A stretch of DNA of 32,441 bases from Thalassolituus sp. (GTDB lineage: Bacteria > Pseudomonadota > Gammaproteobacteria > Pseudomonadales > Oceanobacteraceae). Made by a program: the position numbers and the translations under genes. This document shows positions 1 through 8,894 of the stretch, one piece after another (the first letter of the stretch is position 1; every line of letters begins with the position of its first letter). Under the pieces are notes generated by a model. It ran no database searches. It was given only the letters and a program-made list of their open reading frames with translations, and had not been told where the DNA came from. The stretch covers positions 1 to 32,441 of the forward strand of contig PDUK01000059.1 of NCBI GenBank assembly GCA_006212115.1. Reading direction: 5' to 3'.

Positions 1-973
1 CAGCAACGACAACCGTGACGTTTTCTAAGTACGGTTCGGCGCCCTGTTCGGTTGGTGTCCATTCAATCAGGCCGGTTGCCGAGATGGTCATGCCTTGCGG
101 TGCAGTCGTCAGAGTATAACTCAAATCATCTTCAGACTTGGTAGCACCACGATCTGCAAATACCGGGTCATACGCTTCGACTTGGTATGTGTACTGAACA
201 TCTTCAGTAGCGGATGTCGCCGGCGAAGAGGTGATATCCGGAGCGACATTACCTTCAACAAGCATCAAGAAAATACTTTGAGTCGCAGGATTCCGGCCGT
301 CTTCTCCACCATCTGCGACCGTTACAGTAGCAAGCACAGATGAATAGTTCTGCGCATAAGCTTCAGGAATATAAAAACGGGCTAGACCAGTATCTGATAT
401 GGTCAATTGAAACAAGTCGCGGCTGCTGTTCACTAGAGGAAGTGATGCACTGAATGTGAGATCCGTTCCGTTGTTTTCGTCGTCGGGGTCGCTGACTTCT
501 ACTTGATAATTTACCCAGGAACCGATAACGGCTGAGGTTGGAGCAACAGATGTAATTTCGGGCTTATCGTTTACGGGGGTCACGGTAAGCTCAAACGTCT
601 GCTCAGCTGTCGCAGTATTGGTGCCGTCATTGTAAATCGCACGCACAGTTGCCTGAACCTGAGTGCCATCTTCGTCATCGGGCGTCCATTGGACCAGCCC
701 TTCTTCAGAAATGGTCATTGAGGCTGGACCACTGACCAGACTGAAGGTCAGGAAGTCACTGTCAGCGAGATTCGTTTCAATCTGATACTGCCAACGCTCC
801 TCTTCAACCGGGTTACCTTCCGGAGTCGATGAGAAATCCAGTGCGACGGGGGCTTGCCCTCCTCCATCAACCGGATCGGGAATACGTGGTTCATCACCAT
901 CAGAGCCACCCGATGAACAGGCGGTGAGGCCTGCAACAAATGACAATAGCAGTGCTGTGCGGAAGGTAATCAA
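1..973 (-). CDS. Lipoprotein with tandem Ig/cadherin-like (He_PIG-type) repeats, partial
   Basis: The reading frame runs off the left edge, leaving 324 N-terminal residues. I start it at a TTG (973-971): an AAGGAG ribosome site (985-980) sits 6 nt upstream, and the nearby ATG at 978 is followed by a stop. A hydrophobic signal peptide ends in the lipobox LTAC (Cys19), followed by a Ser/Gly/Asp-rich linker, so the protein is probably lipidated and exported. Three repeats of roughly 90-100 residues follow. Their openings resemble PEITSVAPTSA and PDITSSPATSA, with YQVEVSDPDDE-type cores; repeats one and three also show MTIS..GL..WTP. This matches putative-Ig/cadherin-like modules found in large surface proteins. 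Acidic, Ca-binding-like DPDDEN stretches occur. The ligand and full length are unknown. The N-terminal part and topology are well supported; an adhesin or matrix role is only inference. Confidence 0.8.
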   Translation of the reverse strand, partial: MITFRTALLLSFVAGLTACSSGGSDGDEPRIPDPVDGGGQAPVALDFSSTPEGNPVEEERWQYQIETNLADSDFLTFSLVSGPASMTISEEGLVQWTPDDEDGTQVQATVRAIYNDGTNTATAEQTFELTVTPVNDKPEITSVAPTSAVIGSWVNYQVEVSDPDDENNGTDLTFSASLPLVNSSRDLFQLTISDTGLARFYIPEAYAQNYSSVLATVTVADGGEDGRNPATQSIFLMLVEGNVAPDITSSPATSATEDVQYTYQVEAYDPVFADRGATKSEDDLSYTLTTAPQGMTISATGLIEWTPTEQGAEPYLENVTVVVA

Positions 974-1447
974 AGCATACTCCTTCGGAGTCTCTGCAAG
1001 AGCATTGACGCGCGAGAACAAGGGATTGCTTGCAAGCGATAGGAATCAGAGACGAGTCCAGTGCAGAACAACCACTGTTTTTATTATTATTTTCTTATCT
1101 CTCCACTGACGCTTTTGCAGCCAGCGGAAGTAAGACCCGTATTCATCAATGATATTTGATCGCAACTTCAAACACCAACTGACAAATGTATCAATACATG
1201 CCATGACGGGTAAATGTGATGCTGGTCCGATATCAGCAAGAGCATAACCACTTGATTCAAATGGGAAATGTATTCGTACACCCCATTGAGTAAAGTCGCG
1301 GTAAGGTTATTTGCAACAAAGAAAAAGGGGACAGAAGTAACACCCATGACTCTGGTCAACTTGTCATATTTTCGGCCAACGCATGATTCACCTCCCCGCC
1401 CGATACGCGTATGATTCGACGAAATTGACCGGGATACGCCGAAACCG
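974..1447. other. 474-nt divergent intergenic region without a convincing gene
   Basis: This region separates the lipoprotein (minus) from nasR (plus), so it should hold both promoters. No open frame here has a ribosome site and protein-like composition. Visible structure: a perfect inverted repeat ATGTAT-CA-ATACAT (1186-1199), a 10-bp palindrome ATACGCGTAT (1403-1412) about 35 nt before the nasR start, and a GAAAAAGGGGACAGAAGTAA motif (1321-1340). The last resembles sequence commonly seen next to REP-associated Y1 transposase elements. No transposase gene is present. Confidence 0.6.
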
Positions 1448-2722
1448 ATGCCTCAGCCTCTGAATACATCCGAAGACTTTCTTCTTGCGGCCAAGCACGC
1501 CGAAATTGCAGCGTTGCAGCAGCTACAGATTAATTGCACGCTGGTAACCCGCGTCACCGAGCTCATCCACGAATTACAGCGCGAGCGCGGTCTGTCAAAT
1601 ACTTACCTGGTCTCCGATGGCCAACGGTTCTCTCAGCAACGCGACGATGAACTGAAAGCCACAGGGATTGCAGAAGTCCGTTTCAGAGATGCACTTACCG
1701 AACTGAATCAAAGCCTGCAGTTTCCTGATTCTGCAAGACTCCTGAGCAGCATTGCGTTTGTTATCCAATGCCTCGAGGGCCTGCCTGCTTTGCGTCAACA
1801 GGTGACAGCACGCAAGATCTCTGCGAAAGACAACACCCTACTATTCAGCCGTCTTATTTCTGGCTTACTGACTGTCGTATTCGAAGCCGCCGATATCGCT
1901 GACGACCCAGAAGTTACTCGGGCGCTGGTCGCTCTGTTCAACTTCCTTCAGGGCAAGGAATACGCAGGTCAGGAACGAGCAATGGGCCTGATTGGTTTCA
2001 CTCAGGGTAATTTTTCTAACGAACTACAGGAAAAAGTGCGTGAATTAAAAGACGCACAGGCCTGGTGTTTTGATATCTACACTGAGTTCTCAACTACGAT
2101 TCCGAAAGCCCGCTGGCGTCAGCTGGAAAGCTCTGAAGCCACCACAGAGCTGGATCGACTGCGTCGTATGATCGAGCGATATCGCTCTGAGGACTCACTG
2201 CCCACATCCATCAGTGAAGTCTGGTACGAGGTTGCGACGCGACGCATCGACGAAATGCAGAGCATCGAGCTGGACCTTACGGCTGACCTGACTTCTTTAT
2301 GTGATGAGAAAATTCAGATTGCGGAAGAAGACCTTCGTCTGCACAGGGAGCATCTAAAAGAACTTGCAGCAGTAAACGAGCCACCTGAGTCACCGCTGGC
2401 ACTGTTGCCCGACGGCATGCTCGATTCAGGCAGAGGCATTACCCCTGGAGTTAACGTTAAGCTCGCGCGCTCAATCTCAGACCTTGTTCAGGGACAAGCT
2501 GAGCGCTTACAGCGCATCAGCAGCGAACTGGCCGAAGCCCGTCAGGCGCTGGATGAGCGAAAGCTGATAGATAAAGCGAAAGGGCTTCTGATTCAGTCTA
2601 AAGGCATTTCTGAGGACGAGGCCTACCGGCACCTACGGCAGGCTGCGATGGACAGCAACAAACGCATGGTGGAAGTGGCGGTTAACGTGATCAGCGTCGC
2701 TGGCATGTTGTCGTCTGGCTGA
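1448..2722 (+). CDS. nasR: Nitrate/nitrite-responsive transcription antiterminator NasR (NIT + ANTAR)
   Basis: This 424-residue cytoplasmic regulator has an N-terminal NIT sensor region (about residues 30-320). It carries the hallmark ELQRERGLSN motif and a second conserved stretch, QGKEYAGQERAMGLIGF. A C-terminal ANTAR RNA-binding domain follows (about 355-424; ERKLIDKAKGLLIQSKGISE). Length, order and motifs agree with Klebsiella NasR. That protein binds a two-hexaloop hairpin in the nitrate-assimilation leader when nitrate or nitrite is bound, which prevents termination. No nitrate reductase, transporter or nas leader is in this window, so its target must lie elsewhere. The ATG at 1448 has only a weak upstream purine tract, but no better in-frame start exists and the N-terminus aligns with NasR. 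It ends 10 bp from the convergent chemoreceptor gene. Confidence 0.9.
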   Translation: MPQPLNTSEDFLLAAKHAEIAALQQLQINCTLVTRVTELIHELQRERGLSNTYLVSDGQRFSQQRDDELKATGIAEVRFRDALTELNQSLQFPDSARLLSSIAFVIQCLEGLPALRQQVTARKISAKDNTLLFSRLISGLLTVVFEAADIADDPEVTRALVALFNFLQGKEYAGQERAMGLIGFTQGNFSNELQEKVRELKDAQAWCFDIYTEFSTTIPKARWRQLESSEATTELDRLRRMIERYRSEDSLPTSISEVWYEVATRRIDEMQSIELDLTADLTSLCDEKIQIAEEDLRLHREHLKELAAVNEPPESPLALLPDGMLDSGRGITPGVNVKLARSISDLVQGQAERLQRISSELAEARQALDERKLIDKAKGLLIQSKGISEDEAYRHLRQAAMDSNKRMVEVAVNVISVAGMLSSG

Positions 2723-2732
2723 CGACCAGTCA

Positions 2733-4664
2733 TTACACCTTAAAGCGGCGGATCAGTTCACTCAAGGTTGCAGCGTCGTTGGCCTGCGCCTCTGCTGTTC
2801 CGCTTGCCCGGTCAACTGCAGAGCTACTGCGATCCGACATCTGCCCCATCTCCCCCATCACTTCGTTAATAGAGATCGCCTTCTCAAGCTGATGCTCCAT
2901 CATCTCTACCATATCCGTATTGATCTTTTTAATGTCGCGGATGCAGTCAGCAATAACCTGAACACCATCACCGGCTAACTTACTCGAGTCCAATGTCGAT
3001 GAGATATTGTCAGTGGTACTGGCCAGAACCCCAGTCGCAAGCGTCGACGCTCCCTGTAGGCTGGTGATCATTTTGTCGATCTCTTGTGTCGAGCTTTGAG
3101 TGCGCTGCGCCAGAGAACGTACTTCGTCTGCAACAACAGCAAAACCACGCCCCTGATCACCTGCGCGCGCGGCCTCAATGGCAGCATTTAGTGCCAACAA
3201 GTTGGTTTGTTCCGCAATGCCTCTGATAACCTCTAGAATACTCCCAATGTTCTGACTGTCCTCGTTCAGACGCCCAATCACTATGCCAGCGTTCTGTAGC
3301 TCGATATTGGCTTCTTTAACGACAGCTATCGTCTTACTGATGCTGCCAACCACCTCTGACACACGCGCTTCTGATAAATCGGCGGCTTCCATTGCTGAAG
3401 CACTTTGCTGGCGAGCACCTTCAACGGTCGACTTAATACCAGAGACCGCATCAATAATTGATGACATACGGTCGTGCTGCTCTCTCATAAGAGCAGAGCT
3501 TTCGCGGGTATCATCAGCCACTGAAGCCGAGCTGCTGGACAGTCGCTGTTCGACCCCTTTCACCTCCGTGAATACACCTTGCAATGTGGTTAAGAAACGA
3601 TTCACGCCTTTTGCTAGTTTACCCAGCTCATCATCTCGCGACTCGTTCAGACGATACGTCAGGTCCGCTCCAGAGGCGGCCAGCGAGTCGACATGACGTC
3701 GAAGAGCATCAAGCGGGCGAATCACTGAAATCGATACCAACATTGATGACACGAGGCTAATGCCGACCGTGACAACGACGATCGCAAGAAGCCACGCTAT
3801 ACCGGAGCTCAAGCGATCAAAAGCATTAGTCAGAGTCGCATTCGAATAAGCTAATACGCTTTGCATCAACGCCGTGTGCTGCTGAATCGCGTCATGTCGT
3901 GCTTTACGAGTAGCAGCAAGAGAATCCAGGTACACCAACAGGGTCTCTTTGAGCGCTTCGTTAGCGCGTAGCCCCGCTTCGGCTTTAGCGACGAGAGGCG
4001 TCCCCTCCAACAACAGGATGTCTTGCTTGGTATTCGCAATCGTTGCATCTAGCAGCGCCAGAGCCTCTTCTTCCGTTTTGTCTCCACGATCCAGAAGCAG
4101 AAACATGTCTTCTATCGCAAAGTTGTTAACCGTGTTTTTCAATGCTCCAGGAATAACGGCGCGCTCAATGGTTGCAACATCAAAGCGCAGATACGGGTCG
4201 GCGAGGCGCTCGCTCACCTTCTCTATGTAAGCGTTAGACAAAGCACGCGAGGATGACGTGACTTCATGAACATCGCGAATAATCTGATTTTTGGCTTCGC
4301 GCTGCTCGTGATACTCATTCAGGTTTTCCTGTAACAACTCCAGTTGTTCAACCAGCTGCACCTTACCCAATGCACGCAAACGTTCAGAGGTCTTGGCAAT
4401 GTCCTTGTCGACGGTCTCTTTGGTGTAAGTGCCGTTAATGAACTCTTCTATGTCGGCGCCAAGCACAAATAATTCTGACATGGCGGCGGCAGTTGCATCA
4501 GATGCTTTGCGGGATTCTGCAAGGGTTTGATATCCGAGTAGCAACAAAGTCGATATCAGAAGGACCACCACAGCCTGAATCAAAACAGGTATGAGCAGTT
4601 TCTTCCGGACGGACAGGCCCGAGTGATTCCCCAGTACCGACAATAGTACCGACAACAGCCGCAT
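2733..4664 (-). CDS. Methyl-accepting chemotaxis protein with large helical periplasmic domain
   Basis: This is a 643-residue transducer. I chose the ATG at 4664 because AGAGGG (4678-4673) lies 8 nt upstream; a GTG at 4685 would add seven residues with a poorer site. TM1 is at about residues 23-45. A roughly 240-residue, predicted all-helical periplasmic region follows, resembling a helical bimodular (HBM) sensor in size. TM2 is at about 284-310, then HAMP, then the conserved MCP signalling hairpin ([18 protein letters not shown], about 485-520). No C-terminal CheR/CheB-tethering pentapeptide is visible (the end is SELIRRFKV). It would relay a periplasmic signal to CheA/CheW. The ligand is not deducible. 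Convergence with the nitrate sensor nasR is suggestive only. Confidence 0.93.
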   Translation of the reverse strand: MRLLSVLLSVLGNHSGLSVRKKLLIPVLIQAVVVLLISTLLLLGYQTLAESRKASDATAAAMSELFVLGADIEEFINGTYTKETVDKDIAKTSERLRALGKVQLVEQLELLQENLNEYHEQREAKNQIIRDVHEVTSSSRALSNAYIEKVSERLADPYLRFDVATIERAVIPGALKNTVNNFAIEDMFLLLDRGDKTEEEALALLDATIANTKQDILLLEGTPLVAKAEAGLRANEALKETLLVYLDSLAATRKARHDAIQQHTALMQSVLAYSNATLTNAFDRLSSGIAWLLAIVVVTVGISLVSSMLVSISVIRPLDALRRHVDSLAASGADLTYRLNESRDDELGKLAKGVNRFLTTLQGVFTEVKGVEQRLSSSSASVADDTRESSALMREQHDRMSSIIDAVSGIKSTVEGARQQSASAMEAADLSEARVSEVVGSISKTIAVVKEANIELQNAGIVIGRLNEDSQNIGSILEVIRGIAEQTNLLALNAAIEAARAGDQGRGFAVVADEVRSLAQRTQSSTQEIDKMITSLQGASTLATGVLASTTDNISSTLDSSKLAGDGVQVIADCIRDIKKINTDMVEMMEHQLEKAISINEVMGEMGQMSDRSSSAVDRASGTAEAQANDAATLSELIRRFKV

Positions 4665-4732
4665 ATTAAGCACCCTCTGCAACACCTTCGTTCAGCTATC
4701 TGTTAAGCGTAGCCCAAAAGGATAACTTCGGC

Positions 4733-5053
4733 TTATGCGTCGTTCGCAGATTGTCCCAGCTTGTTTCGGCCTAGCGGCACTTCCATGCGATTACTTGCCA
4801 TTTTCACTGGTTGGTTAACCATTTCGTCGTAAGCACTTTCATGTCGGAGTACCATTTCGTCGACCTGGTAGCCTTCGAACAGCGCCTCAATCGCCAGAGT
4901 GCTATGTGCTTTTAGCGGTCGATTCTTTTTATCTGCAAGCAATACTTCTTCACCATCTTTGAGAATACTGACCTGATAAAGAGCAAGATCGATCGAGTGT
5001 ACGATAACCTTCTCAATCGGCTGACGCTTACTGAGATCGCGAAATTTGATCAT
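4733..5053 (-). CDS. DUF6482-like small cytoplasmic protein
   Basis: This 106-residue protein starts at ATG 5053 (MIKFRDLSKRQPIEKV), with GGAGAG 5 nt upstream. A longer frame to 5134 would have no ribosome site and would add an unrelated N-terminus. The core IHSIDLALYQVSILKDGEEV is typical of the small DUF6482 family found in marine gammaproteobacteria, whose function is unknown. It has no signal peptide or membrane segment. It lies on the same strand as, and 73 bp downstream of, the small exported-protein gene. The assignment is from memory of the family motif. Confidence 0.75.
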   Translation of the reverse strand: MIKFRDLSKRQPIEKVIVHSIDLALYQVSILKDGEEVLLADKKNRPLKAHSTLAIEALFEGYQVDEMVLRHESAYDEMVNQPVKMASNRMEVPLGRNKLGQSANDA

Positions 5054-5126
5054 AAGAACTCTCCGAAACAACACATGTACAATATTTGTATAAGCTATCA
5101 GCAAACGGAGGAGAAAAGAAGTGGAT

Positions 5127-5432
5127 TCAGTCACCTTGTCGGGTGCGCTTGATAAAGCGAGCCCTGCAGTCGATGTCTACCACAGTGAAGATACTGTACT
5201 TCTTGTCGCCGAACTGAACATAGCTGGCAACTTCCTTATGACGACTGGTGTTGTGTCGTTTCAACACGCGGGCAGGATGAAATATCTCCCCCTGCTTACG
5301 AAAGTAGCTGAGCGCTTTTTCATCAGACGATGCCTTAGCGTCTCTGTCCGCACACACAGGGAGTGCCTCGACCGGAAGAGTAAGAACGAGCGCAAACAGG
5401 CTCGGAGTGAGTGCAAGTCGTATACGTATCAT
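5127..5432 (-). CDS. Small exported protein of unknown function
   Basis: This 101-residue protein has an N-terminal signal peptide (MIRIRLALTPSLFALVLTLP, cleavage probably near residue 25). The short, basic mature part has two cysteines (C27 and one near residue 89) that could form a disulfide. I do not recognise a family. The ATG at 5432 has no strong ribosome site, but the export signal and reading-frame length favour a real gene. It lies downstream of yccA but is separated from it by a terminator hairpin, so it probably has its own promoter or depends on read-through. Confidence 0.55.
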   Translation of the reverse strand: MIRIRLALTPSLFALVLTLPVEALPVCADRDAKASSDEKALSYFRKQGEIFHPARVLKRHNTSRHKEVASYVQFGDKKYSIFTVVDIDCRARFIKRTRQGD

Positions 5433-5476
5433 ACGACCAAGGGTAGTTCACAATGCAGATTTACAAAACCCAGAAT

Positions 5477-5508
5477 GAAAAATGCCGCAGGTCGAAGACC
5501 CGCGGCAT
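5477..5508 (-). terminator. Rho-independent terminator after yccA
   Basis: The inverted repeat ATGCCGC/GCGGCAT (5482-5488 with 5502-5508) has an inner GGTC/GACC stem. On the minus strand it is followed by a U-rich tract (TTTTTC, from 5482 downward). It lies about 43 nt beyond the yccA stop. Confidence 0.85.
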
Positions 5509-5551
5509 GCACTCTTAAGCATAGATTGCTTGTATGTAGAGCGACGTTTAA

Positions 5552-6274
5552 TCAGTCATCCGAACCAAATACGCCCAACAGAACCAGCAGGTTGGCGAAC
5601 AGGTTGTAGATCGAAACGTACAGGCTCACAGTTGCCAGAACATAGTTAGTCTGACCACCACGAACGATGCTGTTAGTTTCGTAGCTGATCAACGCAGCAC
5701 TCAATGGAATCACAATGGCTGAGATCGCAAGAGATAACGCTGGAATGTTGAACAGGTAACCAACCAGACCACCGATAATGGCGACGATAAAGCCTGCAAA
5801 CAACACCTTGCCCCAACCTGACAGGTCGCGTTTAGTAGACATACCAAATGCAGACATCATCAGGAAGGTTACACCCGTACCACCCAAGGCCAGACCGATC
5901 GTTGCGCCGCCGCCCTGCATGCCAGCAACCATATTAAGCAGTGGGCCGAGGGTGAAACCCATAAAACCGGTGAATACGAAGGTCAGTGCGATACCCGCAA
6001 CACTGTTTGCCGTCTTGTGGATCGCAAACATCAGACCGATTGCAACGACAAAGGTCAGCAAGCCGAAAGACGGTGCATTCACAGCCATCGAAACGCCCGC
6101 CATTACGGCACTGAACACCAGTGTCATGGCCAGAAGAGCGTACGTATTACGCAGTACTTTCTGTGCATCAGGGGCAAGTGCGTTGCCACCGGTGCCAGCC
6201 TGATACTGCTCAGCTGGTATTGAGCGCGCTACCGGCTCTTTGTTTTCAGAATTCAAATAATCTGGACGATTCAT
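5552..6274 (-). CDS. yccA: Bax inhibitor-1/YccA family inner-membrane protein
   Basis: This 240-residue protein has a roughly 50-residue soluble N-terminus followed by about seven closely spaced hydrophobic helices. It ends in a short acidic tail (GVFGSDD), as in the BI-1 (TMBIM) family; YccA is the E. coli member. Recognisable features are the conserved loop between helices (FTGFMGFTLGPLL) and the C-terminal SLYVSIYNLFANLLVLLG. E. coli YccA is a substrate and modulator of FtsH and protects SecY when translocons jam; the family is linked to Ca/H permeation. AAGGAG lies 7 nt before the ATG. It is transcribed divergently from nhaR and ends at a terminator. The symbol is used at family level. 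Confidence 0.9.
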   Translation of the reverse strand: MNRPDYLNSENKEPVARSIPAEQYQAGTGGNALAPDAQKVLRNTYALLAMTLVFSAVMAGVSMAVNAPSFGLLTFVVAIGLMFAIHKTANSVAGIALTFVFTGFMGFTLGPLLNMVAGMQGGGATIGLALGGTGVTFLMMSAFGMSTKRDLSGWGKVLFAGFIVAIIGGLVGYLFNIPALSLAISAIVIPLSAALISYETNSIVRGGQTNYVLATVSLYVSIYNLFANLLVLLGVFGSDD

Positions 6275-6323
6275 AGTCTCACTCCTTTTTTGATTTTTGT
6301 ATTGTAGAACACCGTATTCAACA

Positions 6324-6339
6324 ATAATATTCGTATTAT
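6324..6339. promoter_or_regulatory. Inverted repeat in the yccA/nhaR divergent promoter region
   Basis: A perfect ATAATA-TTCG-TATTAT dyad sits in the AT-rich 95-bp gap between the divergent yccA and nhaR starts, 31 bp before nhaR. Its position suits an operator, for example NhaR autoregulation. The binding protein is not shown by the sequence. Confidence 0.4.
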
Positions 6340-6369
6340 ATATCTATATTACTTCGGTTTTTTCGAATA

Positions 6370-7275
6370 ATGAACCGCCTGAACTACAAGCACCTTCACT
6401 ACTTCTATCACGTAGCCGAAACTGGCAGCCTTCATGCCGCGGCCGACAAACTGGCCATCACACCTCAGACCATCAGTGGCCAGTTGAAGCTGCTTGAAGA
6501 CGACCTTGGCGAACCCCTGTTACGACGCAGAGGGCGCAACGTCGAGTTAACCGATGCAGGTCAGATGGCTTATCAGTATTGCAAAGATATCTTTCGACTC
6601 GGTGACGAAATGCAGGAAGTGCTACAACTCGGCCTCGACGCTCGCCCGGAAGAGCTGCGAGTCGGCGTAGTTGATGCCCTGCCCAAGTCCATCACTCATC
6701 GACTACTTGCGCCTGTCATTGCCAATCATCCTGACATGAAAATTATTTGCCGGGAAGAACAGATGACCACTCTGCTCGGCGAGCTTGCGGTCCATCGTCT
6801 AGACCTGGTGCTGGCGGACAGCCCTATGCCGCCGGGTATGAACATTCGCTGCTTCAGTCACGAATTGGGAGCCAGCCGCATCGCATGCTTCGCGCACCGA
6901 CGCTTGATGTCAGAGACAGCGTTTCCAGCCTGCCTGAACGACGCTCCCGTTCTGATTCCAACCGGATCATCCTCTACCTTACGCACCAATATCCTCAGCT
7001 GGTTGAAAAGACAGGGCATAGTCGTGCGGGTTGCTGGAGAGTTCGATGATTCTGCCCTGTTGAAAGCCTTTGGCAGCGCGGGACATGGCTTCTTCTTTGC
7101 GCCTGAGGTCATCACAGACGAAATATGTCAGCGGTACGATGTTGAGGTAGCAGGTGTGGTACCCGATCTTCAACAATCCTTCTATGCCGTCGTAGCCGAA
7201 CGAAGACACCCCCACTCTGCGGTCAAAGAACTGACCGAGCGTGCCGGCTCTGACATTGGGTTCCTCAGTACTTAA
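6370..7275 (+). CDS. nhaR: LysR-family transcriptional activator NhaR
   Basis: This 301-residue LysR-type regulator has an N-terminal winged HTH (LNYKHLHYFYHVAETGSLHA, then TPQTISGQLKLLE at about residues 35-50). The effector domain carries motifs specific to NhaR rather than generic LysR proteins: GVVDALPKS, FPACL, and GEFDDSALLKAFGSAGHGFF. In E. coli NhaR senses Na+ and activates the nhaA antiporter, osmC and pgaABCD. No nhaA is adjacent here, so the regulon must be elsewhere. The ATG lacks a clear Shine-Dalgarno sequence but aligns with the NhaR N-terminus. The gene ends at a hairpin shared with the convergent gene. Confidence 0.88.
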   Translation: MNRLNYKHLHYFYHVAETGSLHAAADKLAITPQTISGQLKLLEDDLGEPLLRRRGRNVELTDAGQMAYQYCKDIFRLGDEMQEVLQLGLDARPEELRVGVVDALPKSITHRLLAPVIANHPDMKIICREEQMTTLLGELAVHRLDLVLADSPMPPGMNIRCFSHELGASRIACFAHRRLMSETAFPACLNDAPVLIPTGSSSTLRTNILSWLKRQGIVVRVAGEFDDSALLKAFGSAGHGFFFAPEVITDEICQRYDVEVAGVVPDLQQSFYAVVAERRHPHSAVKELTERAGSDIGFLST

Positions 7276-7313
7276 CTGCGCTCTGACTATCGCCGGGCAG
7301 TAAATAGCAGACA

Positions 7314-7344
7314 AAAGAAAGGGCAGCCATGCTGCCCTTTGCTC
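7314..7344. terminator. Bidirectional terminator between nhaR and the solute-binding protein gene
   Basis: A near-perfect hairpin, AAAGGGCAGC/GCTGCCCTTT (7318-7327 with 7331-7340), has a 3-nt loop. On the minus strand the T-rich TTTCTTTTG follows; on the plus strand the tail is short (TTTGC). It serves both convergent genes and is stronger for the minus strand. Confidence 0.85.
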
Positions 7345-7361
7345 AATTAACCCTGCGGGTA

Positions 7362-8492
7362 TTATTCCTGCGGGTTTGCACACTCGCTGCGGGAAGGCTC
7401 AAACTTACAGCGAATCTTACGCTGAAGTCTCAGCATGGCGGGATCATAAAAGCCCTCATCGCGTAGCTTCAGGCGCGCCTTCAATGACTCTGCCTCCAGC
7501 TTAGCAATATCCTGCGGCGTGTCTTTTGCCCAGAATGAGCTGGGGACCAAAGCAAGTTCATTGTCCACGCGTCGTGCGTAGTTCTCAAACTTGAACAGGA
7601 AGTCTTCTCGCAGAATCTGGGCAAGACCATGTGGGAACTTATCAGTACGACCAATCAGCTGAATCGTCGACTGCGCAACCGGCGTATCCATGATGGCAAC
7701 ATCACCACTGATCTGTCCGCTACCCATCACCAGATAAGCGATGATCGGCGACATCATACCCGCGACCTCGCGGTCCGCGTAGCTTTGAACGTTCCCCATC
7801 ATATCGCCGGAAACTGAACGAGCGCCAATGCCCTGAGTCAGAGCGGCCATGCCAGGATCGAGTGATTCAGTCGCAATCGCTTTGCCAGAGAAACTGGCCA
7901 GAGAGCGATTCTTACCATCACTGCTGAATCGATAAGACTCTCCCATCGTCGCCAGGCCGAGTACTGTGTAGTTCTCGTCCTGAAGGCGTGGAGCCATACG
8001 AGGGTTAGCGATAACCTGCATCAACAACTGAACCTGCTGACGCGTTTGCAGGCCACCAACAGACTCAATGGTGCCGGCGAAGCGGTTGAACTCCATCGCA
8101 GCGATGCCGCGAATCAACGCTGCATCACACTTCTCACCCGAGCGTAACGCCTCGATAAGCTCAGATTCATCTTGATAGGTGATTACCGTCAGATCCATAC
8201 CGTAGTGCAAGGACCGTAGTTTCTGATCTTCAACGGTAGAGGAAATAGGTCCTGTCTTACCCAGTGGGTCCCAGACGCAGAAGGTACGGAGGATACGTCC
8301 GTTCACCATTTCGTCGGCCTGAAGTTTCTTGAGCGCCCTGATCCGTTTTTCCAACGGCAGGTTCGGATTCATTACAGTCGCTTCAAGCTTTGCGTTTCGT
8401 CGGGATTCGAGATCGTCAGCGGCGTGTGAAACGACAGCGGACGACAGAAACAAAAGACCAAACAGAGTGGCTATCAGGGTTCTGGCGTTCAT
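7362..8492 (-). CDS. Periplasmic putative solute-binding protein (DUF6091-like)
   Basis: This 376-residue protein has a clear signal peptide, with cleavage likely after VVSHA (residue 24), so it is exported. The mature part contains RTFCVWDPLGKTGP and YGMDLTVITYQDESELIEALRSGECD-like segments. These fit a two-lobed periplasmic binding fold of the type annotated as putative solute-binding protein (DUF6091) in marine gammaproteobacteria. A C-terminal Cys pair (RCKFEPSRSEC) may form a disulfide. AAGGAAG lies just before the ATG. It is flanked by terminators and stands alone: no permease or ATPase gene is next to it. The ligand is unknown, and the DUF assignment is from recall. Confidence 0.75.
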   Translation of the reverse strand: MNARTLIATLFGLLFLSSAVVSHAADDLESRRNAKLEATVMNPNLPLEKRIRALKKLQADEMVNGRILRTFCVWDPLGKTGPISSTVEDQKLRSLHYGMDLTVITYQDESELIEALRSGEKCDAALIRGIAAMEFNRFAGTIESVGGLQTRQQVQLLMQVIANPRMAPRLQDENYTVLGLATMGESYRFSSDGKNRSLASFSGKAIATESLDPGMAALTQGIGARSVSGDMMGNVQSYADREVAGMMSPIIAYLVMGSGQISGDVAIMDTPVAQSTIQLIGRTDKFPHGLAQILREDFLFKFENYARRVDNELALVPSSFWAKDTPQDIAKLEAESLKARLKLRDEGFYDPAMLRLQRKIRCKFEPSRSECANPQE

Positions 8493-8827
8493 TCTGCTTC
8501 CTTAATTATTGTTCTGGATGCTCTCGCGTTCATTCAACGGACATCTGCCCCCAAATCACCGATGAATGATACAGTGCTGCGCAGCATACTATTTTAATTA
8601 TTGTTATAAAGAGCCAGTGATCGAAATGTCCTCTTTTGGTACATCTGGTCACGCATAAGTCCTGTTTTGCTCCACTGCTTGTTACAGTGAGGCGGTTCAT
8701 TTCGTCTAAGGCTGTAACATTGATACCACTCCCGTGGCGTGAAATGCAACACTTGAGTCACGAATGGCGTACGCCGATACAGCTGCGTGTTTTAAACAAA
8801 CGTTTGTGTCTGTTTCGACCACTCAAG
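8493..8827. other. 335-nt intergenic region, no convincing gene
   Basis: This region lies between the start of the solute-binding protein gene and the secF terminator. No reading frame here looks protein-like. It contains palindromes GCTGCGCAGC (near 8575-8585), GGCGTACGCC (8766-8775) and ACAAACGTTTGT (8796-8807), the last TetR-operator-like in form. No plus-strand gene is present to use them, although the adjacent terminator could also end a plus-strand transcript. Confidence 0.5.
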
Positions 8828-8860
8828 AAAAGAAAAGCGACCCTCGGTCGCTTTTCTTTT
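8828..8860. terminator. Strong terminator of the queA-tgt-yajC-secDF operon
   Basis: A perfect 15-bp stem (8828-8842 with 8846-8860) closes a 3-nt CTC loop around GCGACC/GGTCGC. Flanking A and T runs make it bidirectional in form. It lies 34 nt beyond the secF stop on the minus strand. Confidence 0.92.
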
Positions 8861-8894
8861 TCGGGACACCCCTCTCGTTCAGGAAACCCGAACA

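Noticed and set aside
1168..1359. 63-residue minus-strand frame upstream of nasR
   Set aside because: It needs a TTG start, has no ribosome site, and its sequence covers the repeat-like motif and palindromes rather than a protein-like composition.
3283..3696. 137-residue plus-strand frame inside the chemoreceptor gene
   Set aside because: It is antisense to conserved MCP coding sequence, with no start signal and Ser/Arg-rich shadow composition.
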